From: an uncultured Bacteroides sp.
GTDB taxonomy: Bacteria > Bacteroidota > Bacteroidia > Bacteroidales > Bacteroidaceae
Direction of reading: 5' to 3'
DNA length: 64,000 nucleotides
Assembly (NCBI GenBank): GCA_900551445.1
Contig: URWA01000009.1
Coordinates: 1 to 64,000 of the forward strand
In this document: positions 50,275-59,650 of the stretch, one piece after another
How the letters are laid out: each line of letters begins with the position of its first letter
Numbering within the stretch: the stretch's first letter is position 1
Notes under the pieces: model-generated
Seen by the model: the letters and a program-made list of their open reading frames with translations, nothing else
Told to the model about the DNA's origin: nothing
Databases searched by the model: none
Translations under genes and position numbers: made by a program

Positions 50275-52680
50275 ATGATTGCACATTATTTGAAAGTAGC
50301 TTTCCGTAATTTGTGGAAATACAAGACACAGCATCTGATTGCGTTGGTCGGAGTAGGGGTGGCCTTGCTGTGTTTCAGTATCTGTCTCTACGTGGTCCGT
50401 TATGCTTTCAGTACGAATCATTGTTTTGCAAACTATGAACGGATCGCCGAACTCAATATTCGTGACATGAAAGAAGAGAAGGTGTTGAATTATACTCCTG
50501 CGACGTTGGCCGAGGAACTGCGTCTTCAAAAGCCGGATGGGATTGAGGCGTTGTGTGTGGTGGATTATTCACCGATAGAACGTCCTTTCAACGTGGAGAT
50601 GCCCGACGGGAAGCAGTTACCTTATTCCTTCGCCGTGGCAGAGACGGATTCTTCCTTCTTTCAGGTACTGACTCCTCAAATTTTGTGTGGTTCGGCTGAG
50701 GTAGCTAAGATGATGCCAAATTCATTGGTTGTGAGTGAGAGCATGGCACGCCGGGTATATGGGGATATTCGTCAGGCGGTAGGAAAACAGCTGGTACTGA
50801 TGCGCCGGTTGTACACTTCGCCGGATTCTACTCCACGTACCGGTGGAACGGTTTATACCATTCAGGCAGTGATTGAGGATATTCCAGAGAACAACAGTAT
50901 TGCTTTTATGAAGCATCTGGATATGTTTTCCCTCAACGATTCGGAAGGAATCATCCAGAATGATGCCCGTTATGCCATTATCGGTTCTTTTACGTATGCG
51001 TTGCTGCGTAAAGGTTTTACTCAGGAGCAACTCAATGAGTGGTTTTATCGCAGCAAACAGACGCATCGGATGCATGATACAAGCTTTGCGGTGGAAGCTC
51101 ATCCGATGGGAGATAGGGACTGGAATGGGGGACTGCTTCGTACGATGGTATGGACTACAATGGTAGCCGGGGTATTGATTTTACTGGTGGCCTTGCTCAA
51201 TTTCTTTCATCTGCTCGTGGGGTCTTTTCTTACTCGTATGCGTGAATTCAGTATCCGGCGAATGACAGGAGCATCCGGAGGCAGTCTTTTCGTCCAACTG
51301 TTCACACAGTCTGCCTTATTGGTTTTGCTGGCCGGCTTGTTGACCGGTGTCTGCATCGAGGTGATGGCTCCCTGGTTGAGACTGGAAATGGCCGGTTTGT
51401 CTTTGCAGTTTGACGCTTCTCTGCTGATGGTACAGAGTTTTGAGTATCTGGCTGGCCTGTTGGGAGTATGTGCTTGGGTGTGTGGAATAGTCGTGTGGAA
51501 GGTACGTCGCACGCAGGTGCATGCGGGGGTATCGGGCGGTGTACACCGGGGAGGAAAGAGACGGCTGCGGAATCTGTTGTTGGGAGTGCAGTTGTTCATC
51601 TGTTGGGCTTTTATCTCACTGGCAGCGGCGCTTTATCTACAGTCGGATAAAACGGGACGTACCTTGTTCGGGACATTGAGCTTGGAGGAGAAAGAGCAGA
51701 TTTTGAGTGTTCCGATGGATTTTTCCTTTATGAACACTGTGCAGAAGCTGGATTTGATACATCAGTTTAAAAACTTGTCGGGAGTCGAAGAGGTACTTCC
51801 GGCCGACATCAATTATTTGGGAGGCGTTTCCGGTTCGGGTATGTATACGGAGAAAGACAATAAAGACAGTTATGTGGATGTAAATGTGATGCGTGTAACT
51901 CCCGGTTTCTTTCGTTTCATGCACATTCCGATGCGGTCGGGACATACGCTGCGTGAATCGTCCGATTTGGTGATAGACGAGGCTTTGTCTCGTCGTCTCG
52001 GAAAGGACATCATGGGGAAACCGCTTTATAATTATGACGGAGATGCCTACACGGTTAAAGGAGTGTGCCAGACATTTGTGTCCAGTGTGTATTATGATAG
52101 TGAAGGATTTATATTCCTTCTGAGCGGGTTCGACGATTACTGTGGGCATTGTTATGTGAAATGTAAGAAGGGGCAGACGGAAACCGTATCTCAGGAGGTC
52201 AGGAAGATACTGAAAAAAACGTTGCCGGAAAGTGTGGAAGTGAAGGTCAGCACGTTCATGGACGACATCCGTGAATCACAGGCGCTTGAGTTCAAGCTCC
52301 GTGGAATTGTATTGTTCTTTTCGATAGTGGTGCTGGTGATTTCGTTGTTGGGCGTGTATTCAGCCGTGACCATCGACACGGAATATCGGCGGAAGGAGAT
52401 GGCTATCCGAAAGATTAACGGTGCCGGAATGTGTCAGATAATCTGGCTGTTTGCCCGGCTTTATGTGACTTTACTGACGGTGACGGCTATGTGGGGATTT
52501 GTGTTGGTTGAATTCTTGTTGAGGCAGTTTAGTACCTTGTACACGGTGTTCTTCCGGCATGGAGTGGCTTTCTATTTTTGCCTCTTCCTGAGTGTCTCCT
52601 TGTTCGTCGCCCTCACGGTAGCTTTCCGTATTTGGCAGGTGTCCCGGGTGAATCCGGCAGAAGAAATCAAGCGGGAGTAA
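50275..52680 (+). CDS. FtsX/MacB-type ABC transporter permease 3
   Basis: This 801-residue permease is another paralogue, opening MIAHYLKVAFRNLWKYK and ending RVNPAEEIKRE, with YRRKEMAIRKINGAGMCQI before the last two helices. It starts 18 bases after permease 2, which suggests translation coupling in one operon. The N-terminal periplasmic part differs strongly from permeases 1 and 2, so the copies are old rather than recent duplicates. Confidence 0.9.
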   Translation: MIAHYLKVAFRNLWKYKTQHLIALVGVGVALLCFSICLYVVRYAFSTNHCFANYERIAELNIRDMKEEKVLNYTPATLAEELRLQKPDGIEALCVVDYSPIERPFNVEMPDGKQLPYSFAVAETDSSFFQVLTPQILCGSAEVAKMMPNSLVVSESMARRVYGDIRQAVGKQLVLMRRLYTSPDSTPRTGGTVYTIQAVIEDIPENNSIAFMKHLDMFSLNDSEGIIQNDARYAIIGSFTYALLRKGFTQEQLNEWFYRSKQTHRMHDTSFAVEAHPMGDRDWNGGLLRTMVWTTMVAGVLILLVALLNFFHLLVGSFLTRMREFSIRRMTGASGGSLFVQLFTQSALLVLLAGLLTGVCIEVMAPWLRLEMAGLSLQFDASLLMVQSFEYLAGLLGVCAWVCGIVVWKVRRTQVHAGVSGGVHRGGKRRLRNLLLGVQLFICWAFISLAAALYLQSDKTGRTLFGTLSLEEKEQILSVPMDFSFMNTVQKLDLIHQFKNLSGVEEVLPADINYLGGVSGSGMYTEKDNKDSYVDVNVMRVTPGFFRFMHIPMRSGHTLRESSDLVIDEALSRRLGKDIMGKPLYNYDGDAYTVKGVCQTFVSSVYYDSEGFIFLLSGFDDYCGHCYVKCKKGQTETVSQEVRKILKKTLPESVEVKVSTFMDDIRESQALEFKLRGIVLFFSIVVLVISLLGVYSAVTIDTEYRRKEMAIRKINGAGMCQIIWLFARLYVTLLTVTAMWGFVLVEFLLRQFSTLYTVFFRHGVAFYFCLFLSVSLFVALTVAFRIWQVSRVNPAEEIKRE

Positions 52681-52713
52681 TATAGTATAATAACCTAAAA
52701 TGAATAAATAACC

Positions 52714-54261
52714 ATGAGAAAACAAGTATTAATTTGTCTGCTCCTAGGTGCATTGGGAGCGCAGGCACAAGAAAAATTTGTAGTGGAAGGACAGTTGAAG
52801 CACATTCCCGACGGAACCGTGTTCAGTTTGATGAAGCGAGAGGGGAATGTAGGGAGTATGGCGGCTACCGACACGTTGCGGAACGGCACATTCCGTTTTG
52901 AGCTGACTACCGCCGGAAACGGGCTGGAACGCTATGATTTGATGGCACATGACAGGACGAGTTTTCCACCCATGTCGCTCAGCTTGTGGGTGAATCCCGG
53001 AAGTCGTTTGCTCGTACAGGGAGAAAATTCGTATATCTACTCTTGGACGGTAGAGAGCGATGTGAAGGAACAACAGTTCCAGCAGCAGCTGATGCAAGCT
53101 TCCCGCAAGGAATGGGAGGAATTTCAGCGGTTGTCCATGCAGAAGTTTGAGCTGATGAGGTCCGCTGCACAGGGAGGAAACAAGGAACAGGCTCGTGCAA
53201 AGGTAGACAGTCTGCAACAGCTGACGGATAAGTTGAGCGATCAGATTACGCAGCACAATATCGCACTTATGAAACAGTCGCCGGTTAATGCCGTCTGGAT
53301 GGATGAACTGTACCATATGGGGATGTCGGTGAAGTTCCGTAAAGACTATCCGTATAAGGAAGACGTGCAGCAGTTGTACAACCGTTTGGATGCTGCACAG
53401 AAAGAGACTTTTGAAGGGAAGAGCGTGTACCTGGCTTTGAATCCGCCAACCGTGGTCAAGGTGGGCGAGGAAGCTGTCGATGCGGATATGTATGATTTGG
53501 AAGGCAAGGTTCATCGCTTGGCTGAGTTTCGCGGGAAATACGTCCTGCTGGATTTCTGGAGTCGGGGATGCGGCCCTTGCATCATGTCACAGCCGGAGCT
53601 GAAAGAAATCAGCGAGATGTACAAGGACAGCCTGGAGGTGGTCAGCTTGAGCATTGAGAACCGGAAGGGATGGGAAGAGGCTTCTAAAGCGCATGCCATG
53701 ACTTGGAATAACTGGAACGATTTGGAGGAAACCAACGGATTGTATGCCCGTTATGGCGTCAGAGGTATTCCTCATTTTGTGTTGATTTCTCCGGAGAGAA
53801 AGGTAGTTGACAGCTGGAGTGGATATGGAAAAGGGCTGTTGAAGCTGAAAGTCGAAGGCATGTTGGCTCCCAAACAGCCGATGCGTATCGAATGGAAAGA
53901 CGGTCACAAACTGGTGCATCATCCGCGGAAGAAAACAGAGAAAGTGGATGTGCTGACCATCCGTCAGGTGGAACTGACTGACTCGGCTACGGTGCTTCGC
54001 GTGCACGCACGGTATATTCCAAACTATTGGATTCGGCTGGATAAAGCGACTTTTTTGATGTCGGACAAGGGGGTAAACTATCCGCTCCTGCGCAGTGAAG
54101 GTTTCGCGATAGACGAGCAAGTGTTTATGCCCGATAGCGGAGAAATGTATTTCACGCTCTATTTTGCTCCGCTGCCGAAAGATACCCGTTGGTTTGACTT
54201 TTCGGAAGGCGAGCACGTGGAAGGGGGATACTATATCGAAGGCATCCGTCTGACAGAATAA
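52714..54261 (+). CDS. Exported thioredoxin-like protein with DUF4369-type N-terminus
   Basis: This 515-residue protein has a signal peptide (MRKQVLICLLLGALGAQAQ), a DUF4369-like beta domain (about 20-110), a helical linker (about 110-220), a TlpA/AhpC-type thioredoxin domain (about 250-385) with the redox motif CGPC at 286-289 (WSRGCGPC), and an unusual C-terminal extension of about 130 residues. It should be a periplasmic thiol-disulfide protein. It sits inside the run of permease genes, 33 bases after permease 3 and 23 before permease 4, so it is probably made together with the exporter. Confidence 0.88.
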   Translation: MRKQVLICLLLGALGAQAQEKFVVEGQLKHIPDGTVFSLMKREGNVGSMAATDTLRNGTFRFELTTAGNGLERYDLMAHDRTSFPPMSLSLWVNPGSRLLVQGENSYIYSWTVESDVKEQQFQQQLMQASRKEWEEFQRLSMQKFELMRSAAQGGNKEQARAKVDSLQQLTDKLSDQITQHNIALMKQSPVNAVWMDELYHMGMSVKFRKDYPYKEDVQQLYNRLDAAQKETFEGKSVYLALNPPTVVKVGEEAVDADMYDLEGKVHRLAEFRGKYVLLDFWSRGCGPCIMSQPELKEISEMYKDSLEVVSLSIENRKGWEEASKAHAMTWNNWNDLEETNGLYARYGVRGIPHFVLISPERKVVDSWSGYGKGLLKLKVEGMLAPKQPMRIEWKDGHKLVHHPRKKTEKVDVLTIRQVELTDSATVLRVHARYIPNYWIRLDKATFLMSDKGVNYPLLRSEGFAIDEQVFMPDSGEMYFTLYFAPLPKDTRWFDFSEGEHVEGGYYIEGIRLTE

Positions 54262-54284
54262 TAACGTATTAAAATTGACAATGA

Positions 54285-56657
54285 ATGATACTGAATGTTA
54301 CACTGAAAATGATTTTGCGGAGCTGGTGGCGGAACAAGGTGTTTTTCCTTGTTTCGGTAGCCAGTCTGGCATTGGGATTAGCCTGTACCAACCTGCTGAT
54401 GACGTACTTTGTGCACGAGCATGGGTTGGAAGGGCATAATCCGGACCGTGACCGTATGTTTTTTCTACAGCAGGATGACCCGATGACGGAAGGGAAACGG
54501 GTGGCCTTTGCTGGAGCCGAGATTCCTCCGCAACTGAAACAGAACTATGCCGAGGTGGAGGACTTTCTTCGGTTAGGAAAACTGGATTTGCTTTACTGCA
54601 AGGTGAACGAGCAGAAGGTGGAAGGGGATTTTAAGATGCTGTCAGCCGATACGACCCTGACGAGTTTTTTCGATTACCGTACGGAAGAAGGTAGTTTGAG
54701 TCAGGTACTTTGTCAACCGGGAAAAGTGGCGTTGAGTGAGGCTTGTGCCCGTCGCCTTTTCGGAGAGAAACAAGCGGTAGGAAAGCAGGTGGAGGCACAT
54801 TTCCGCTTTGGAGAGGCCCGTACGTACGAAGTGGCGGCGGTGCTGAAGGAACGCGAACAGTCGCTTCTGCAGTTTGACATGCTGATAGCACACGATCCTG
54901 ATTTCTTCTGGGGTGGCCTTACGTTGTTGAAGCTGACTCCGGGTACGGATGCGGGTCACCTGGCTGATAAGCTGAATGAGGACAAGGTGCCTACTTTTAT
55001 GCCCGGTCAGACGAAATATTACCTGGACCCGCTGGATGCCATTTGTTTTACGACTCCCGATGATGCTTCCCAGCAGACGCTCGACTTTGTCAGTCAGACA
55101 CCTGTGCAGACTCTTTACATCAGTCTGCTGGCAGCCGTGCTGATACTGGTCATTGCTTGCTGCAACTATACCAATATGAGTTTGAGTCGCTTGCTGCAAC
55201 AGCTTCGTATGATTCATGTGGAGAAATTGATGGGGGCTACCTTGCACAATATCCGTCTGCAACTTTTCGGGGATGCTTTCCTGACGGTGGTGCTGGCGTT
55301 CGGGCTGTCCATTCTGCTGGTGAACGATTGCTTGTCATTGTTTAATGACCTGTTGGGTTCGCGGTTGACCATGACGTTCTTCTTCAGTAGTCAGATGCTG
55401 CCGTGGTTGCTGTTGTTTATTCTGTTGATGTCGGTAATACCGGCGTGGTACATCAGCTATCGTCTGTCACGCTTGTCGTTCACGGAATACCGTACGCTTT
55501 ACAGTGGCCGGCGCAAGCAGCGTTTTGTGGCGGTACTGGTAACGGTGCAGTTTGTGATTTCCATCGGATTGTTATTGGCTACGCTGACAGCCCGCAACCA
55601 GATGGAACTGACCCGCCAGCGGGCTTCGCGTTACGAAGGCTGCATTGAGATAGGGGATGCCTTTGGGGCTCCGTTGGCTCCTTTCAAGGCGGAACTGGAG
55701 AAACGGGTGAAAGGCATTGAATCCATGACCCTTTCCAAGGCTTCGGTACTCAGTGCCTGGATACGTCAGTTGAATGTGCAGCGTCCCGGTGGGAAGGAAG
55801 TGCGTACCAATCTGCTGACCTTGGAAGGCGACTCCACATTGTTGCGCACCTTACGCATTGAACAGTTGAGTGGAGAATCTCCTTCCCGCCTGTTGGAGCG
55901 TCAGGCCTCTCCGGTACTGGTGAACGAGAGTTTTGTCCGGTTGTTGGTGCCTGTGGGTACGGAAGTGGTCGGACATGCCTTGCGTGAGTTCGATACGGAA
56001 ACACAAGACAGCTTAGCGGTAATAGGTGGTGTGGTGCGTGATTTTTCCGTCAATTCACTGGAGGAAGCCGTAACGCCCCTTGTCATCACACTGCTGTCGG
56101 CAAGCGACCTGCAGAAAGGATTCTATTTGCAGCTTCGTCTTCGTCCGGAAAGCCGTGAGGAGACCTTGCGGCAGATAGAGACGGTATGGAATGAGATGAA
56201 TCCCAACCAGCCTTTCAGATACACGGACATGCATCGGGAGTTTATGGCACGCAATCAGAAAGTGCTTTCCTTGTCGCATATCCTGACGTTCTATGCCGTC
56301 ATCGGTCTGTTGCTGACAGGCTTCGGGTTGTTTGGCATTGCTTGGTATGCCACCCGTCAGCGGATACGTGAAATCAGCATCCGCAAAGTGCATGGAGCCA
56401 CTCGTGGGCAAATCATTTGGCTGCTCAACAAGCCGTTCTGTATCTATGCTGTAGTTGCGTATGTAGTGGCTATGCCTGTCGGCGGATGGTTCATGCTGCA
56501 TTGGCTGGAGCAGTTTGCGTACCATGCCCCGCTTTCGGCCGGACTTTTTGTATGGCCATTGTTGGTGGTATGGGGTGTCTCGGCACTCATCGTCTGTCTG
56601 CAAGGTTGGATATTGAGTCGGGTAAATCCGGTAGAGTGTATGAAACAAGATAATTAA
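54285..56657 (+). CDS. FtsX/MacB-type ABC transporter permease 4
   Basis: This 790-residue permease follows the same plan: N-terminal helix, periplasmic domain, central helices (about 275-400), second periplasmic domain, and C-terminal helices. REISIRKVHGATRGQIIW marks the end module and SRVNPVECMKQDN the C-terminus. It is the last of four permeases in the cluster and lies 52 bases before the only ATPase gene. Whether the four work as homodimers, as heterodimers or separately cannot be told from sequence. Confidence 0.9.
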   Translation: MILNVTLKMILRSWWRNKVFFLVSVASLALGLACTNLLMTYFVHEHGLEGHNPDRDRMFFLQQDDPMTEGKRVAFAGAEIPPQLKQNYAEVEDFLRLGKLDLLYCKVNEQKVEGDFKMLSADTTLTSFFDYRTEEGSLSQVLCQPGKVALSEACARRLFGEKQAVGKQVEAHFRFGEARTYEVAAVLKEREQSLLQFDMLIAHDPDFFWGGLTLLKLTPGTDAGHLADKLNEDKVPTFMPGQTKYYLDPLDAICFTTPDDASQQTLDFVSQTPVQTLYISLLAAVLILVIACCNYTNMSLSRLLQQLRMIHVEKLMGATLHNIRLQLFGDAFLTVVLAFGLSILLVNDCLSLFNDLLGSRLTMTFFFSSQMLPWLLLFILLMSVIPAWYISYRLSRLSFTEYRTLYSGRRKQRFVAVLVTVQFVISIGLLLATLTARNQMELTRQRASRYEGCIEIGDAFGAPLAPFKAELEKRVKGIESMTLSKASVLSAWIRQLNVQRPGGKEVRTNLLTLEGDSTLLRTLRIEQLSGESPSRLLERQASPVLVNESFVRLLVPVGTEVVGHALREFDTETQDSLAVIGGVVRDFSVNSLEEAVTPLVITLLSASDLQKGFYLQLRLRPESREETLRQIETVWNEMNPNQPFRYTDMHREFMARNQKVLSLSHILTFYAVIGLLLTGFGLFGIAWYATRQRIREISIRKVHGATRGQIIWLLNKPFCIYAVVAYVVAMPVGGWFMLHWLEQFAYHAPLSAGLFVWPLLVVWGVSALIVCLQGWILSRVNPVECMKQDN

Positions 56658-56709
56658 TTAATAGTCATGAATGAAGACTGATAATGTGATTCAATAAAAT
56701 TTTAAGCGT

Positions 56710-57384
56710 ATGATTAAGACAGAAAATTTACAGAAAGTGTTCCGCACGGATGAGGTGGAAACTTGGGCTTTGAATAATGTAAGTATCGAAGTAAAAGAAG
56801 GGGAATTCGTGGCCATTATGGGCCCTTCCGGTTGTGGAAAATCTACTTTGCTGAACATCTTGGGATTGCTGGACAACCCCACCGGAGGGAAGTATTACCT
56901 GAATGGGGTGGAAGTGGGCAGCTACACCGAATCGCAGCGTACCTCCTTGCGTAAGGGTGTGATTGGCTTCGTGTTCCAGAGCTTCAACCTGATTGACGAG
57001 CTGAACGTATATGAGAACATCGAACTGCCCTTGCTGTATCTGGGAGTGCCTTCGGCAGAGCGTAAGCGGAAGGTGGAGGCAGCCATGGAACGGATGGGGA
57101 TTACGCATCGGGCCAAACACTTCCCGCAGCAGTTGTCGGGTGGTCAGCAACAGCGTGTGGCCATTGCCCGTGCGGTAGTGTCGGGCCCGAAACTGATTCT
57201 GGCAGACGAACCTACCGGTAACCTGGATTCCAAGAACGGACGGGAAGTGATGGAGCTGCTGACCGAGTTGCACAAGGAAGGCACTACCATCGTGATGGTG
57301 ACACACTCGCAGCACGATGCCGGTTTTGCCGACCGCGTGATCAACCTCTTCGATGGACAGGTGGTGACGGAAGTCAACCTGTAA
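56710..57384 (+). CDS. ABC transporter ATP-binding protein (MacB/LolD type)
   Basis: This 224-residue ATPase probably powers the FtsX-type permeases encoded just upstream. Walker A is GPSGCGKST at 38-46, the signature is LSGGQQQR, Walker B is LILADEPT with the following GNLDSKNG, and the switch histidine is in VTHSQHDA. The length and sequence fit the LolD/MacB class. It is the only nucleotide-binding gene in the cluster and is placed last. It converges on the AraC gene 18 bases further on. Confidence 0.96.
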   Translation: MIKTENLQKVFRTDEVETWALNNVSIEVKEGEFVAIMGPSGCGKSTLLNILGLLDNPTGGKYYLNGVEVGSYTESQRTSLRKGVIGFVFQSFNLIDELNVYENIELPLLYLGVPSAERKRKVEAAMERMGITHRAKHFPQQLSGGQQQRVAIARAVVSGPKLILADEPTGNLDSKNGREVMELLTELHKEGTTIVMVTHSQHDAGFADRVINLFDGQVVTEVNL

Positions 57385-57402
57385 GGAGCAGGTTGCGCCT
57401 TT

Positions 57403-58299
57403 CTATAACTGTTTCTTGAACCGACCGGGCGACATGCCGCTGTGACGCTTGAAGAACTTGCTGAATGCGGCCTGGTCGGCGAAACAGAGTTTTTCGGCCA
57501 CGTCCTGTACGGTATAGGCCGGATTGAGGAGGCAGATTTTGGCCTCTTCCATCAGGCTTTCATTGATGAGCTGATTGGCCGATTTGCGGTAGGCCTTTCT
57601 CAGTTTGGCCGACAGGGCGTCGGGCGACACACAAAGCTGGTCGGCATACCATCTCACTGTGTGATGAAATCGGCAGTGGGTATGCATCAGGTAAAGAAAG
57701 CGGGGAAGCGTATCGTCCCATGGGAGGACGGGCTCTTCTTCGCTTTCCTGTTTATAGGTACGGAAAATGATGTTCCAGATTTCCAGTACCAGGGAACGGA
57801 GCGTGTTCTCCAGGATTTCATGCTGAAAATTGTTTTCTGTCTGTGCAAGGGTATGCCACAGTATGTCGAACAGGACACGGATGCGGGAGATGTCGTCCTC
57901 CTTTAGCGTAAGGAAGGGCTCTTGTACATACCGGTAAATGTAGGGGGTAACCCTCGGTCGGATACATTCTGCCGCCTGCAGGAAGAGCTCCCGGCGGGTA
58001 ATGAGCAGGCAACCTTCAAACTGGGCATCGGTTTTCAGGTCGGTCCATTGGTGAGGTTCGATAAATTCAATGTAGGCGGGAGCCTGGATAGCCATGCGCT
58101 CCTCGGGCATTTGCAGGCTGAGTTCCCCTTTCAGCATGAGCAGGGAAACTGTGTGTTGGGTATCGATGGTACCCTTCCGGAAAACCTCTTCGCCTTGTAC
58201 ATGAAAAAGGCCCATCAGCTCGTTGTAAATCATTCCTTCCTCTTTTTCCCCTTCGGAAGACAATGGCTGAAGCCATTTGGTAAAAGCATATTCTCTCAT
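57403..58299 (-). CDS. AraC-family regulator of the RND efflux operon
   Basis: This 298-residue protein has an N-terminal sensing domain (about 20-170) and a C-terminal double helix-turn-helix (about 195-298) with VQDVAEKLCFADQAAFSKFF and SGMSPGRFKKQL. It is divergent from the efflux adaptor gene, and the shared 223-base region holds two 21-bp direct repeats beside the adaptor promoter, the usual way AraC proteins bind. It most likely activates the pump genes. On its own strand a weak box, TACTTTAG at 58331-58338, lies 31 bases before its start. Confidence 0.93.
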   Translation of the reverse strand: MREYAFTKWLQPLSSEGEKEEGMIYNELMGLFHVQGEEVFRKGTIDTQHTVSLLMLKGELSLQMPEERMAIQAPAYIEFIEPHQWTDLKTDAQFEGCLLITRRELFLQAAECIRPRVTPYIYRYVQEPFLTLKEDDISRIRVLFDILWHTLAQTENNFQHEILENTLRSLVLEIWNIIFRTYKQESEEEPVLPWDDTLPRFLYLMHTHCRFHHTVRWYADQLCVSPDALSAKLRKAYRKSANQLINESLMEEAKICLLNPAYTVQDVAEKLCFADQAAFSKFFKRHSGMSPGRFKKQL

Positions 58300-58409
58300 C
58301 TTATTGTATGGTTGTATTGTATTTGCGCGTCTAAAGTACGTACATAAATCTATGTCTGAAAGTCTTTTTGTATGTTTTAGAAATCGTAAACAGAATAAAT
58401 GCTAAAGTG

Positions 58410-58451
58410 AGGATTCAGACAAATGTTCTTAGGATTGGGACAAATGCCTTG
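58410..58451 (+). promoter_or_regulatory. AraC-type operator: two 21-bp direct repeats
   Basis: The unit AGGATT-N2-GACAAATG-N5 occurs at 58410-58430 and directly again at 58431-58451, with 15 of 21 positions identical. A 21-bp repeat distance puts both half-sites on the same DNA face, as in classic AraC operators. The second copy ends 14 bases before the -7 box, so a bound activator would touch RNA polymerase. Confidence 0.6.
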
Positions 58452-58465
58452 GTGGGGCAGGCCCC

Positions 58466-58473
58466 TAGATTTG
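58466..58473 (+). promoter_or_regulatory. -7 box of the RND efflux operon
   Basis: TAGATTTG matches TAnnTTTG exactly and is 49 bases before the adaptor ATG. No good -33 element is seen at the expected distance, consistent with dependence on an activator. Confidence 0.6.
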
Positions 58474-58522
58474 CACTTGCTATAACAACAGAATGAGTCA
58501 AATCAACTAAAAAGAGAACAAG

Positions 58523-59641
58523 ATGAAAAAAGCATTTGTTTTTGTCGGAACGTGTCTTGTGATTTTGCTGGGACTGCTGACGGCTTGTACACAGTCGGCC
58601 GGTACTTCGCAGGAGGGCGGATACAAGACCATGACCGTAAAAAAAGAGAATCGTCTTCTCACCAACAGCTATTCGGCGGTGGTAAAGGGAAGGCAGAGTG
58701 TGGAAATCCGTCCGCAGGTGAGCGGTACGATTACCGACATTTGCGTGAAGGAAGGGGCTAAGGTGCAGAAAGGGCAGGTGCTCTTTGTCATCGACCAGGT
58801 GCCCTATCAGGCAGCCTTGCAGACGGCAGTGGCCAATGTGAAGAGTGCGGAAGCGGCGGTGGCTACGGCCCGTCTGACCTCGGACAGCAAGGAGGAACTC
58901 TTCAAGGAAAAGGTGGTTTCTGATTTTGACCGCCAGACGGCACGGAATTCCTTGCTGGAAGCAGAAGCCAGTCTGGCACAAGCCAAGGCAGCCGAGACCA
59001 ATGCCCGCAACGACCTTTCTTATACCGTAGTACGAAGCCCGGTGAACGGAGTGGCAGGCATGTCTTCCTATCGGGTAGGGGCCTTGGTCAATTCGTCCAT
59101 CACCACTCCGTTGCTGACGGTCTCCGACGACGAGGAAATTTATGTGTATTTCTCCCTTACGGAAAACCAGATACTGTCGCTGGTCCGTCAGTATGGCAGT
59201 GTGGAAAAGGCGTTGGCAGGTATGCCTAAAGTGTCGTTGCTGCTGAGCGACGGTACGACGTATGCCCATGAGGGCACGGTAGACGCCATCAGCGGTACCA
59301 TCGATACGGAGACCGGAGCCATCAGTCTGCGGGCCGTGTTCCCCAATCCGGAAGGCATGTTGCGCAATGGAAGTACGGCTACGCTGGTATTGCCTTATAC
59401 CAAGAACGATGTGCTGGTGGTTCCGCAGGAAGCCACTTTCGAAATCCAGGACAAGGTGTATGTGTATAAGGTGAACAAGGAAGGCAAAGCCGAATCGGCT
59501 CAGGTGACGGTCTTCCCGCTGAACAACGGACAGGAATACATTGTGGAGAGTGGCTTGCAGGAAGGCGACGTGATTGTGGCCGAAGGGGCAGGACTGATTC
59601 AGGAAAATACGCAGATTCTTTCCGTACATACTGAAAAATAG
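58523..59641 (+). CDS. RND efflux periplasmic adaptor lipoprotein
   Basis: This 372-residue protein of the AcrA/MexA type has a lipoprotein signal with LLTAC (cysteine 22). It has a split lipoyl domain (SVEIRPQVSGTITDICVKEGAKVQKGQVLFVID and LSYTVVRSPVNGVAG), a helical hairpin of about 100-160, a beta barrel and a membrane-proximal domain. It links an RND permease to the outer-membrane factor. The permease gene starts 9 bases after its stop. The protein itself looks intact, although the rest of the pump is damaged. Confidence 0.93.
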   Translation: MKKAFVFVGTCLVILLGLLTACTQSAGTSQEGGYKTMTVKKENRLLTNSYSAVVKGRQSVEIRPQVSGTITDICVKEGAKVQKGQVLFVIDQVPYQAALQTAVANVKSAEAAVATARLTSDSKEELFKEKVVSDFDRQTARNSLLEAEASLAQAKAAETNARNDLSYTVVRSPVNGVAGMSSYRVGALVNSSITTPLLTVSDDEEIYVYFSLTENQILSLVRQYGSVEKALAGMPKVSLLLSDGTTYAHEGTVDAISGTIDTETGAISLRAVFPNPEGMLRNGSTATLVLPYTKNDVLVVPQEATFEIQDKVYVYKVNKEGKAESAQVTVFPLNNGQEYIVESGLQEGDVIVAEGAGLIQENTQILSVHTEK

Positions 59642-59650
59642 GAGGGTGCC

